Origin: Haliclystus octoradiatus
Lineage: Eukaryota > Cnidaria > Staurozoa > Stauromedusae > Haliclystidae
NCBI GenBank assembly: GCA_916610825.1
Contig: OU744446.1
Location: 21,709,223 to 21,773,222 of the forward strand
DNA: 64,000 nt
Direction of reading: 5' to 3'
Shown: positions 23,591 to 34,443 of the stretch, piece after piece
Layout of the letters: each line of letters starts with the position of its first letter
Numbering within the stretch: the stretch's first letter is position 1
Program-made: the position numbers and the translations under genes
The notes under the pieces: generated by a model
Told to the model about the DNA's origin: nothing
Databases searched by the model: none
The model's input: only the letters and a program-made list of their open reading frames with translations

Positions 23591-24176
23591 TTTAGGTCAT
23601 TTTGAGCTGTTTTTGAAAAATTCGACTTCCCTTGGGAATTAAGCATTGTTTTAGGTCATTTTGAGCTGTTTTTGAAAAATTTGAATTCCCTTGGGAATTA
23701 AGCATTGTTTTAAGTCATTTTGAGCTGTTTTTGTAAAATTCGAATTCCTTTGGGAATTAAGCATTGTTTTAGGTCATTTTGAGCTGTTTTTGTAAAATTC
23801 GAATTCCCTTGGGAATTAAGCATTGTTTTTGTCATTTTGAGCCGATTTTGTAAAATTCGAATTCCCTTGGGAATTAAGCATTGTTTTAGGTCATTTTGAG
23901 CTGTTTTTGAAAAATTCGAATTCCCTTGGGAATTAAGCATTGTTTTAGGTCATTTTGAGCTGTTTTTGTAAAATTCGAATTCCCTTGGGAATTAAGCATT
24001 GTTTTTGTCATTTTGAGCTGATTTTGTAAAATTCGAATTCCCTTGGGAATTAAGCATTGTTTTAAGTCATTTTGAGCTGTTTTTGTAAAATTTCGAATTC
24101 CCTTGGGAATTAAGCATTGTTTTAGGTCATTTTGAGCTGTTTTTGAAAAATTCGAATTCCCTTGGGAATTAAGCAT
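22885..24176. repeat. 825-bp (14-mer) offset duplication
   Basis: Bases from about 22,885 to 23,300 match about 23,710-24,125. Both contain a heptamer-type run with two type C monomers and the 60-bp variant. Small differences are GCATTATTTTTGTC in the first and GAGCCGATTTTG in the second. Confidence 0.82.
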
Positions 24177-25499
24177 TGTTTTAGGTCATTTTGAGCTGTT
24201 TTTGTAAAATTCGAATTCCCTTGGGAACTGGGCATTGTTTTTGGTCATTTTGAGCTGTTTTCGAAAAATTCAAATTCCCTTGGGAATAAAGCATTGTTTT
24301 AGGTCATTTTGAGCTGTTTTTAAAAAATTCGAATTCCCTTGGGAATTAAGCATTGTTTTAGGTCATTTTGAGCTGTTTTTGTAAAATTCGAATTCATTTG
24401 GGAATTAAGCATTGTTTTTGTCATTTTGAGTTGATTTTGTAAAATTCGAATTCCCTTGGGAATTAAGCATTGTTTTAAGTCATTTTGAGCTGTTTTTGTA
24501 AAATTAGAATTCCCTTGGGAATTAATCATTGTTTTAGGTCATTTTGAGCTGTTTTTGAAAAATTTGAATTCCCTTGGGAATTAAGCATTGTTTTAGGTCA
24601 TTTTGAGCTGTTTTTGAAAAATTTGAATTCCCTTGGGAATTAAGCATTGTTTTAGGTCATTTTGAGCTGTTTTTGTAAAATTCGAATTCCCTTGGGAACT
24701 GGGTATTGTTTTTGGTCATTTTGAGCTGTTTTTGAAAAATTCGAATTCCCTTGGGAATCAAGCATTGTTTTAAGTCATTTTGAGCTGTTTTGTAAAATTC
24801 GAATTCCCTTGGGAATTAAGCTTTGTTTTAGGTCATTTTGAGCTGTTTTTGAAAAATTCGACTTCCCTTGGGAATTAAGCATTGTTTTAGGTCATTTTGA
24901 GCTGTTTTTGAAAAATTTGAATTCCCTTGGGAATTAAGCATTGTTTTAAGTCATTTTGAGCTGTTTTTGTAAAATTCGAATTCCCTTGGGAATTAAGCAT
25001 TGTATTAGGTCATTTTGAGCTGTTTTTGAAAAGTTTGAATTCCCTTGGGAATTAAGCATTGTTTTAGGTCATTTTGAGCTGTTTTTGTAAAATTCGAATT
25101 CCCTTGGGAACTGGGCATTGCTTTTGGTCATTTTGAGCTGTTTTTGAAAAATTCAAATTCCCTTGGGAATTAAGCATTGTTTTAAGTCATTTTGAGCTGT
25201 TTTTGTAAAATTCGAATTCCCTTGGGAATTAAGCATTGTTTTAGGTCATTTTGAGCTGTTTTTGAAAAATTTGAATTCCCTTTTGAATTAAGCATTGTTT
25301 TAGGTCATTTTGATCTGTTTTTGTAAAATTCGAATTCCCTTGGGAATTAAGCATTGTTTTAGGTCATTTTGAGCTGTTTTTGTAAAATTCGAATTCCCTT
25401 GGGAATTAAGCATTGTTTTAGGTCATTTTGAGCTGTTTTTGTAAAATTCGAATTCCCTTGGGAACTGGGCATTGTTTTTGTCATTTTGAGTTGATTTTG

Positions 25500-26480
25500 T
25501 AAAATTCGAATTCCCTTGGGAATTAAGCATTGTTTTAAGTCATTTTGAGCTGTTTTTGTAAAATTAGAATTCCCTTGGGAATTAATCATTGTTTTAGGTC
25601 ATTTTGAGCTGTTTTTGAAAAATTTGAATTCCCTTGGGAATTAAGCATTGTTTTAGGTCATTTTGAGCTGTTTTTGAAAAATTTGAATTCCCTTGGGAAT
25701 TAAGCATTGTTTTAGGTCATTTTGAGCTGTTTTTGTAAAATTCGAATTCCCTTGGGAACTGGGCATTGTTTTTGGTCATTTTGAGCTGTTTTTGAAAAAT
25801 TCGAATTCCCTTGGGAATTAAGCATTGTTTTAAGTCATTTTGAGCTGTTTTGTAAAATTCGAATTCCCTTGGGAATTAAGCATTGTTTTAGGTCATTTTG
25901 AGCTGTTTTTGAAAAATTCGACTTCCCTTGGGAATTAAGCATTGTTTTAGGTCATTTTGAGCTGTTTTTGAAAAATTTGAATTCCCTTGGGAATTAAGCA
26001 TTGTTTTAAGTCATTTTGAGCTGTTTTTGTAAAATTCGAATTCCCTTGGGAATTAAGCATTGTATTAGGTCATTTTGAGCTGTTTTTGAAAAGTTTGAAT
26101 TCCCTTGGGAATTAAGCATCGTTTTAGGTCATTTTGAGCTGTTTTTGTAAAATTCGAATTCCCTTGGGAACTGGGCATTGCTTTTGGTCATTTTGAGCTG
26201 TTTTTGAAAAATTCAAATTCCCTTGGGAATTAAGCATTGTTTTAAGTCATTTTGAGCTGTTTTTGTAAAATTCGAATTCCCTTGGGAATTAAGCATTGTT
26301 TTAGGTCATTTTGAGCTGTTTTTGTAAAATTCGAATTCATTTGGGAATTAAGCATTGTTTTTGTCATTTTGAGTTGATTTTGTAAAATTCGAATTCCCTT
26401 GGGAATTAAGCATTGTTTTAAGTCATTTTGAGCTGTTTTTGTAAAATTAGAATTCCCTTGGGAATTAATCATTGTTTTAG
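25500..26480. repeat. About 883-bp subrepeat with GAATTAATCATTG marker
   Basis: GTAAAATTAGAATTCCC followed by GGAATTAATCATTG occurs near 24,522, 25,580 and 26,465, and again near 34,503 and 35,388. The spacing of the last two pairs is about 883 bp (15 monomers minus two bases). It is a sub-block within and just before the 8.9-kb superblock. Confidence 0.8.
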
Positions 26481-27286
26481 GTCATTTTGAGCTGTTTTTG
26501 TAAAATTCGAATTCCCTTGGGAACTGGGCATTGTTTTTGGTCATTTTGAGCTGTTTTTGAAAAATTCGAATTCCCTTGGGAATTAAGCATTGTTTTAAGT
26601 CATTTTGAGCTGTTTTGTAAAATTCGAATTCCCTTGGGAATTAAGCTTTGTTTTAGGTCATTTTGAGCTGTTTTTGAAAAATTCGACTTCCCTTGGGAAT
26701 TAAGCATTGTTTTAGGTCATTTTGAGCTGTTTTTGAAAAATTTGAATTCCCTTGGGAATTAAGCATTGTTTTAAGTCATTTTGAGCTGTTTTTGTAAAAT
26801 TCGAATTCCCTTGGGAATTAAGCATTGTATTAGGTCATTTTGAGCTGTTTTTGAAAAGTTTGAATTCCCTTGGGAATTAAGCATTGTTTTAGGTCATTTT
26901 GAGCTGTTTTTGTAAAATTCGAATTCCCTTGGGAACTGGGCATTGCTTTTGGTCATTTTGAGCTGTTTTTGAAAAATTCAAATTCCCTTGGGAATTAAGC
27001 ATTGTTTTAAGTCATTTTGAGCTGTTTTTGTAAAATTCGAATTCCCTTGGGAATTAAGCATTGTTTTAGGTCATTTTGAGCTGTTTTTGAAAAATTTGAA
27101 TTCCCTTTTGAATTAAGCATTGTTTTAGGTCATTTTGATCTGTTTTTGTAAAATTCGAATTCCCTTGGGAACTGGGCATTGCTTTTGGTCATTTTGAGCT
27201 GTTTTTGAAAAATTCAAATTCCCTTGGGAATTAAGCATTGTTTTAAGTCATTTTGAGCTGTTTTTGTAAAATTCGAATTCCCTTGG

Positions 27287-27512
27287 GAATTAAGCATTGT
27301 TTTAGGTCATTTTGAGCTGTTTTGAAAAATTCGAATTCCCTTGGGAATTAAGCATTTAGGTCATTTTGAGCTGTTTTTGTAAAATTCGAATTCCCTTGGG
27401 AATTAAGCATTGTTTTAGGTCATTTTGAGCTGTTTTGAAAAATTCGAATTCCCTTGGGAATTAAGCATTTAGGTCATTTTGAGCTGTTTTTGTAAAATTC
27501 GAATTCCCTTGG
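27287..27512. repeat. 113-bp dimer tandem duplication
   Basis: A 58-bp monomer with GCTGTTTTGAAAA plus the 55-bp CATTTAGG monomer is present twice in a row (GCTGTTTTG at about 27,316 and 27,429). The matching place in the second superblock does not carry it, so it is private to this copy. Confidence 0.85.
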
Positions 27513-28280
27513 GAATTAAGCATTGTTTTTGTCATTTTGAGCTGATTTTGTAAAATTCGAATTCCCTTGGGAATTAAGCATTGTTTTAAGTCATTTTGAG
27601 CTGTTTTTGTAAAATTCGAATTCCCTTGGGAATTAAGCATTGTTTTAGGTCATTTTGAGCTGTTTTTGAAAAATTTGAATTCCCTTGGGAATTAAGCATT
27701 GTTTTAGGTCATTTTGAGCTGTTTTTGAAAAATTTGAATTCCCTTGGGAATTAAGCATTGTTTTAGGTCATTTTGAGCTGTTTTTGTAAAATTCGAATTC
27801 CCTTGGGAACTGGGCATTGTTTTTGGTCATTTTGAGCTGTTTTTGAAAAATTCAAATTCCCTTGGGAATTAAGCATTGTTTTAGGTCATTTTGAGCTGTT
27901 TTTGTAAAATTCGAATTCCCTTGGGAATTAAGCATTGTTTTAGGTCATTTTGAGCTGTTTTTGAAAAGTTTGAATTCCCTTGGGAATTAAGCATTGTTTT
28001 AAGTCATTTTGAGCTGTTTTTGTAAAATTTCGAATTCCCTTGGGAATTAAGCATTGTTTTAGGTCATTTTGAACTGTTTTTGTAAAATTCGAATTCCCTT
28101 GGGAACTGGGCATTGTTTTTGGTCATTTTGAGCTGTTTTTGAAAAATTCGAATTCCCTTGGGAATTAAGCATTGTTTTAAGTCATTTTGAGCTGTTTTTG
28201 TAAAATTCGAATTCCCTGGGGAATTAAGCTTTGTTTTAGGTCATTTTGAGCTGTTTTTGAAAAATTCGACTTCCCTTGGG

Positions 28281-28327
28281 AATTAAGCCATTTTGAGCTG
28301 TTTTTGTAAAATTTGAATTCCCTTGGG
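28281..28327 (+). repeat. 47-bp monomer with private 12-bp deletion
   Basis: AATTAAGCCATTTTGAGC shows that 12 bp covering ATTGTTTTAGGT have been lost. The equivalent monomer in the block 8.76 kb downstream, near 37,040, is full length. The offset between the two blocks changes from 8,757 to 8,769 bp across this point. I found no other copy of this form. Confidence 0.88.
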
Positions 28328-29624
28328 AATTAAGCATTGTTTTAGGTCATTTTGAGCTGTTTTTGTAAAATTCGAATTCCCTTGGGAATTAAGCATTGTT
28401 TTAGGTCATTTTGAGCTGTTTTTGAAAAGTTTGAATTCCCTTGGGAATTAAGCATTGTTTTAGGTCATTTTGAGCTGTTTTTGTAAAATTCGAATTCCCT
28501 TGGGAACTGGGCATTGCTTTTGGTCATTTTGAGCTGTTTTTGAAAAATTCAAATTCCCTTGGGAATTAAGCATTGTTTTAAGTCATTTTGAGCTGTTTTT
28601 GTAAAATTCGAATTCCCTTGGGAATTAAGCATTGTTTTAGGTCATTTTGATCTGTTTTTGAAAAATTTGAATTCCCTTTTGAATCAAGCATTGTTTTAGG
28701 TCATTTTGATCTGTTTTTGTAAAATTCGAATTCCCTTGGGAACTGGGCATTGCTTTTGGTCATTTTGAGCTGTTTTTGAAAAATTCAAATTCCCTTGGGA
28801 ATTAAGCATTGTTTTAAGTCATTTTGAGCTGTTTTTGTAAAATTCGAATTCCCTTGGGAATTAAGCATTGTTTTAGGTCATTTTGAGCTGTTTTTGAAAA
28901 ATTCGAATTCCCTTGGGAATTAAGCATTTAGGTCATTTTGAGCTGTTTTTGTAAAATTCGAATTCCCTTGGGAATTAAGCATTGTTTTTGTCATTTTGAG
29001 CTGATTTTGTAAAATTCGAATTCCCTTGGGAATTAAGCATTGTTTTAAGTCATTTTGAGCTGTTTTTGTAAAATTCGAATTCCCTTGGGAATTAAGCATT
29101 GTTTTAGGTCATTTTGAGCTGTTTTTGAAAAATTTGAATTCCCTTGGGAATTAAGCATTGTTTTAGGTCATTTTGAGCTGTTTTTGAAAAATTTGAATTC
29201 CCTTGGGAATTAAGCATTGTTTTAGGTCATTTTGAGCTGTTTTTGTAAAATTCGAATTCCCTTGGGAACTGGGCATTGTTTTTGGTCATTTTGAGCTGTT
29301 TTTGAAAAATTCAAATTCCCTTGGGAATTAAGCATTGTTTTAAGTCATTTTGAGCTGTTTTTGTAAAATTCGAATTCCCTTGGGAATTAAGCATTGTTTT
29401 AGGTCATTTTGAGCTGTTTTTGAAAAGTTTGAATTCCCTTGGGAATTAAGCATTGTTTTAGGTCATTTTGAGCTGTTTTTGTAAAATTCGAATTCCCTTG
29501 GGAACTGGGCATTGCTTTTGGTCATTTTGAGCTGTTTTTGAAAAATTCAAATTCCCTTGGGAATTAAGCATTGTTTTAAGTCATTTTGAGCTGTTTTTGT
29601 AAAATTCGAATTCCCTTGGGAATT

Positions 29625-32600
29625 AAGCATTGTTTTAGATCATTTTGAGCTGTTTTTGAAAAATTTGAATTCCCTTTGGAATTAAGCATTGTTTTAGGTC
29701 ATTTTGAGCTGTTTTTGTAAAATTCGAATTCCCTTGGGAACTGGGCATTGCTTTTGGTCATTTTGAGCTGTTTTTGAAAATTTCAAATTCCCTTGGGAAT
29801 TAAGCATTGTTTTTAGTCATTTTGAGCTGTTTTTGTAAAATTCGAATTCCCTTGGGAATTAAGCATTGTTTTAGGTCATTTTGAGCTGTTTTTGAAAAAT
29901 TCGAATTCCCTTGGGAATTAAGCATTGTTTTAGGTCATTTTGAGCTGTTTTTGTAAAATTCGAATTCCCTTGGGAATTAAGCATTGTTTTTGTCATTTTG
30001 AGCTGATTTTGTAAAATTCGAATTCCCTTGGGAATTAAGCATTGTTTTAGGTCATTTTGAGCTGTTTTTGAAAAATTCGAATTCCCTTGGGAATTAAGCA
30101 TTGTTTTAGGTCATTTTGAGCTGTTTTTGTAAAATTCGAATTCCCTTGGGAATTAAGCATTGTTTTTGTCATTTTGAGCTGATTTTGTAAAATTCGAATT
30201 CCCTTGGGAATTAAGGATTGTTTTAAGTCATTTTGAGCTGTTTTTGTAAAATTTCGAATTCCCTTGGGAATTAAGCATTGTTTTAGGTCATTTTGAGCTG
30301 TTTTTGAAAAATTCGAATTCCCTTGGTAATTAAGCATTGTTTTAGGTAATTTTGAGCTGTTTTTGTAAAATTCGAATTCATTTGGGAATTAAGCATTGTT
30401 TTTGTCATTTTGAGCTGATTTTGTAAAATTCGAATTCCCTTTGGAATTAAGCATTGTTTTAAGTCATTTTGAGCTGTTTTTGTAAAATTCGAATTCCCTT
30501 GGGAATTAAGCATTGTTTTAGGTCATTTTGAGCTGTTTTTGAAAAGTTTGAATTCCCTTGGGAATTAAGCATTGTTTTAGGTCATTTTGAGCTGTTTTTG
30601 AAAAATTCGAATTCCCTTGGGAATTAAGCATTGTTTTAGGTCATTTTTAGCTGTTTTTGTAAAATTCGAATTCCCTTGGGAACTGGGCATTGTTTTTGGT
30701 CATTTTGAGCTGTTTTCGAAAAATTCAAATTCCCTTGGGAATAAAGCATTGTTTTAGGTCATTTTGAGCTGTTTTTAAAAAATTCGAATTCCCTTGGGAA
30801 TTAAGCATTGTTTTAGGTCATTTTGAGCTGTTTTTGAAAAGTTTGAATTCCTTTGGGAATTAAGCATTGTTTTTGTCATTTTGAGCTGATTTTGTAAAAT
30901 TCGAATTCCCTTGGGAATTAAGCATTGTTTTAAGTCATTTTGAGCTGTTTTTGTAAAATTCGAATTCCCTTGGGAATTAAGCATTGTTTTAGGTCATTTT
31001 GAGCTGTTTTTGAAAAATTTGAATTCCCTTGGGAATTAAGCATTGTTTTAGGTCATTTTGAGCTGTTTTTGAAAAATTCGAATTCCCTTGGGAATTAAGC
31101 ATTGTTTTAGGTCATTTTGAGCTGTTTTTGTAAAATTCGAATTCCCTTGGGAACTGGGCATTGTTTTTGGTCATTTTGAGCTGTTTTTGAAAAATTCGAA
31201 TTCCCTTGGGAATTAAGCATTGTTTTAGGTCATTTTGAGCTGTTTTTGAAAAATTCGAATTCCCTTGGGAATTAAGCATTTAGGTCATTTTGAGCTGTTT
31301 TTGTAAAATTCGAATTCCCTTGGGAATTAAGCATTGTTTTTGTCATTTTGAGCTGATTTTGTAAAATTCGAATTCCCTTGGGAATTAAGCATTGTTTTAA
31401 GTCATTTTGAGCTGTTTTTGTAAAATTCGAATTCCCTTGGGAATTAAGCATTGTTTTAGGTCATTTTGAGCTGTTTTTGAAAAATTTGAATTCCCTTGGG
31501 AATTAAGCATTGTTTTAGGTCATTTTGAGCTGTTTTTGAAAAATTTTAATTCCCTTGGGAATTAAGCATTGTTTTAGGTCATTTTGAGCTGTTTTTGTAA
31601 AATTCGAATTCCCTTGGGAACTGGGCATTGTTTTTGGTCATTTTGAGCTGTTTTTGAAAAATTCAAATTCCCTTGGGAATTAAGCATTGTTTTAAGTCAT
31701 TTTGAGCTGTTTTTGTAAAATTCGAATTCCCTTGGGAATTAAGCATTGTTTTAGGTCATTTTGAGCTGTTTTTGAAAAGTTTGAATTCCCTTGGGAATTA
31801 AGCATTGTTTAAGGTCATTTTGAGCTGTTTTTGAAAAATTCGAATTCCCTTTGGAATTAAGCATTGTTTTAGGTCATTTTGAGCTGTTTTTGTAAAATTC
31901 GAATTCCCTTGGGAACTGGGCATTGCTTTTGGTCATTTTGAGCTGTTTTTGAAAAATTCAAATTCCCTTGGGAATTAAGCATTGTTTTAAGTCATTTTGA
32001 GCTGTTTTTGTAAAATTTGAATTCCCTTGGGAATTAAGCATTGTTTTAGGTCATTTTGAGCTGTTTTTGAAAAATTCGAATTCCCTTGGGAATTAAGCAT
32101 TGTTTTTGTCATTTTGAGCTGATTTTGTAAAATTCGAATTCCCTTGGGAATTAAGCATTGTTTTAGGTCATTTTGAGCTGTTTTTGTAAAATTCGAATTC
32201 CCTTGGGAACTGGGCATTGTTTTTGGTCATTTTGAGCTGTTTTTGAAAAATTCAAATTCCCTTGGGAATTAAGCATTGTTTTAAGTCATTTTGAGCTGTT
32301 TTTGTAAAATTCGAATTCCCTTGGGAATTAAGCATTGTTTTAGGTCATTTTGAGCTGTTTTTGAAAAGTTTGAATTCCCTTGGGAATTAAGCATTGTTTT
32401 AGGTCATTTTGAGCTGTTTTTGTAAAATTCGAATTCCCTTGGGAACTGGGCATTGCTTTTGGTCATTTTGAGCTGTTTTTGAAAAATTCAAATTCCCTTG
32501 GGAATTAAGCATTGTTTTAAGTCATTTTGAGCTGTTTTTGTAAAATTCGAATTCCCTTGGGAATTATGCATTGTTCTTGGTCATTTTGAGCTGTTTTTGA

Positions 32601-34101
32601 AAAATTCGAATTCCCTTGGGAATTAAGCATTGTTTTAGGTCACTTTGAGCTGTTTTTGTAAAATTCGAATTCCCTTGGGAACTGGGCATTGCTTTTGGTC
32701 ATTTTGAGCTGTTTTTGAAAAATTCAAATTCCCTTGGGAATTAAGCATTGTTTTAGGTCATTTTGAGCTGTTTTTGTAAAATTCGAATTCCCTTGGGAAT
32801 TAAGCATTGTTTTAGGTCATTTTGAGCTGTTTTTGAAAAATTCGAATTCCCTTGGGAATTAAGCATTGTTTTAGGTCATTTTGAGCTGTTTTTGTAAAAT
32901 TCGAATTCCCTTGGGAATTAAGCATTGTTTTTGTCATTTTGAGCTGATTTTGTAATATTCGAATTCCCTTGGGAATTAAGCATTGTTTTAGGTCATTTTG
33001 AGCTGTTTTTGAAAAATTCGAATTCCCTTGGGAATTAAGCATTGTTTTTGTCATTTTGAGCTGATTTTGTAAAATTCGAATTCCCTTGGGAATTAAGCAT
33101 TGTTTTAAGTCATTTTGAGCTATTTTTGTAAAATTCGAATTCCCTTGGGAACTGGGCATTGTTTTAAGTCATTTTGAGCTGTTTTTGTAAAATTCGAATT
33201 CCCTTGGGAATTAAGCATTGTTTTAGGTCATTTTGAGCTGTTTTTGAAAAGTTTGAATTCCCTTGGGAATTAAGCATTGTTTTAGGTCATTTTGAGCTGT
33301 TTTTGTAAAATTCGAATTCCCTTGGGAACTGGGCATTGCTTTTGGTCATTTTGAGCTGTTTTTGAAAAATTCAAATTCCCTTGGGAATTAAGCATTGTTT
33401 TAAGTCATTTTGAGCTGTTTTTGTAAAATTCGAATTCCCTTGGGAATTAATTATTGTTTTAGGTCATTTTGAGCTGTTTTTGAAAAATTTGAATTCCCTT
33501 TGGAATTAAGCATTGTTTTAGGTCATTTTGAGCTGTTTTTGTAAAATTCGAATTCCCTTGGGAATTAAGCATTGTTTTTGTCATTTTGAGCTGATTTTGT
33601 AAAATTCGAATTCCCTTGGGAATTAAGCATTGTTTTAGGTCATTTTGAGCTGTTTTTGAAAAATTCGAATTCCCTTGGGAATTAAGCATTGTTTTAGGTC
33701 ATTTTGAGCTGTTTTTGTAAAATTCGAATTCCCTTGGGAATTAAGCATTGTTTTTGTCATTTTGAGCTGATTTTGTAAAATTCGAATTCCCTTGGGAATT
33801 AAGCATTGTTTTAAGTCATTTTGAGCTGTTTTTGTAAAATTTCGAATTCCCTTGGGAATTAAGCATTGTTTTAGGTCATTTTGAGCTGTTTTTGAAAAAT
33901 TCGAATTCCCTTGGGAATTAAGCATTGTTTTAGGTAATTTTGAGCTGTTTTTGTAAAATTCGAATTCATTTGGGAATTAAGCATTGTTTTTGTCATTTTG
34001 AGCTGATTTTGTAAAATTCGAATTCCCTTTGGAATTAAGCATTGTTTTAAGTCATTTTGAGCTGTTTTTGTAAAATTCGAATTCCCTTGGGAATTAAGCA
34101 T
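29625..34101. repeat. 12.1-kb spaced duplication, left copy
   Basis: From about 29,625 to 33,155 the sequence matches 41,749-45,279 at 12,124 bp. Marks are GAAAATTTCAAATTCCC with TTTTTAGTC (29,777 and 41,901) and GTAATATTCG (32,954 and 45,078). The offset then rises to 12,183 (GGAATTAATTATTG at 33,451 and 45,634) and 12,419 (33,459 region onward), because one and then four monomers are missing here. 12,124 equals 8,474 + 3,650, so it is the sum of two adjacent repeat steps. Confidence 0.84.
33156..33214 (+). repeat. Hybrid B/D monomer at a one-unit deletion
   Basis: This unit begins AACTGGGCATTG like type B but continues TTTTAAGTC...GTAAAATTCG like type D. In the matching block near 45,280 the B and D monomers are separate. 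The simplest reading is loss of one 59-bp unit by unequal exchange within the monomer, which fused the two halves in register. Confidence 0.85.
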
Positions 34102-34443
34102 TGTTTTAGGTCATTTTGAGCTGTTTTTGAAAAATTTGAATTCCCTTGGGAATTAAGCATTGTTTTTGTCATTTTGAGCTGATTTTGTAAAATTCGAATT
34201 CCCTTGGGAATTAAGCATTGTTTTAAGTCATTTTGAGCTATTTTTGTAAAATTCGAATTCCCTTGGGAATTAAGCATTGTTTTAGGTCATTTTGAGCTGT
34301 TTTTGAAAAATTTGAATTCCCTTGGGAATTAAGCATTGTTTTTGTCATTTTGAGCTGATTTTGTAAAATTCGAATTCCCTTGGGAATTAAGCATTGTTTT
34401 AGGTCATTTTGAGCTGTTTTTGAAAAATTTGAATTCCCTTGGG

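Larger units (their letters stand above)
25521..34443. repeat. About 8.9-kb superblock, first copy
   Basis: Starting at a type D monomer with GTAAAATTAGAATTCCC, this block recurs from 34,444. Paired marks are GCATCGTTTTAGG (26,120 and 35,043; 8,923 bp), TGTATTAGG (26,825 and 35,867; 9,042 bp), CCTTTTGAATT (27,105 and 36,146; 9,041 bp), CCCTGGGGAATT (28,216 and 36,973; 8,757 bp) and the 55-bp monomer (31,277 and 39,751; 8,474 bp). The offset changes mostly in whole-monomer steps, plus the 12-bp deletion at 28,281. The match is lost near 31,990. Confidence 0.86.

Noticed and set aside
32812..33159. Protein-coding genes on the minus strand (60-115 codons, many near-identical)
   Set aside because: The translations are simply the 59-bp repeat read in successive frames. 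Their ends follow monomer types, copies differ at all codon positions, and no domain, signal peptide or ordinary gene context exists.
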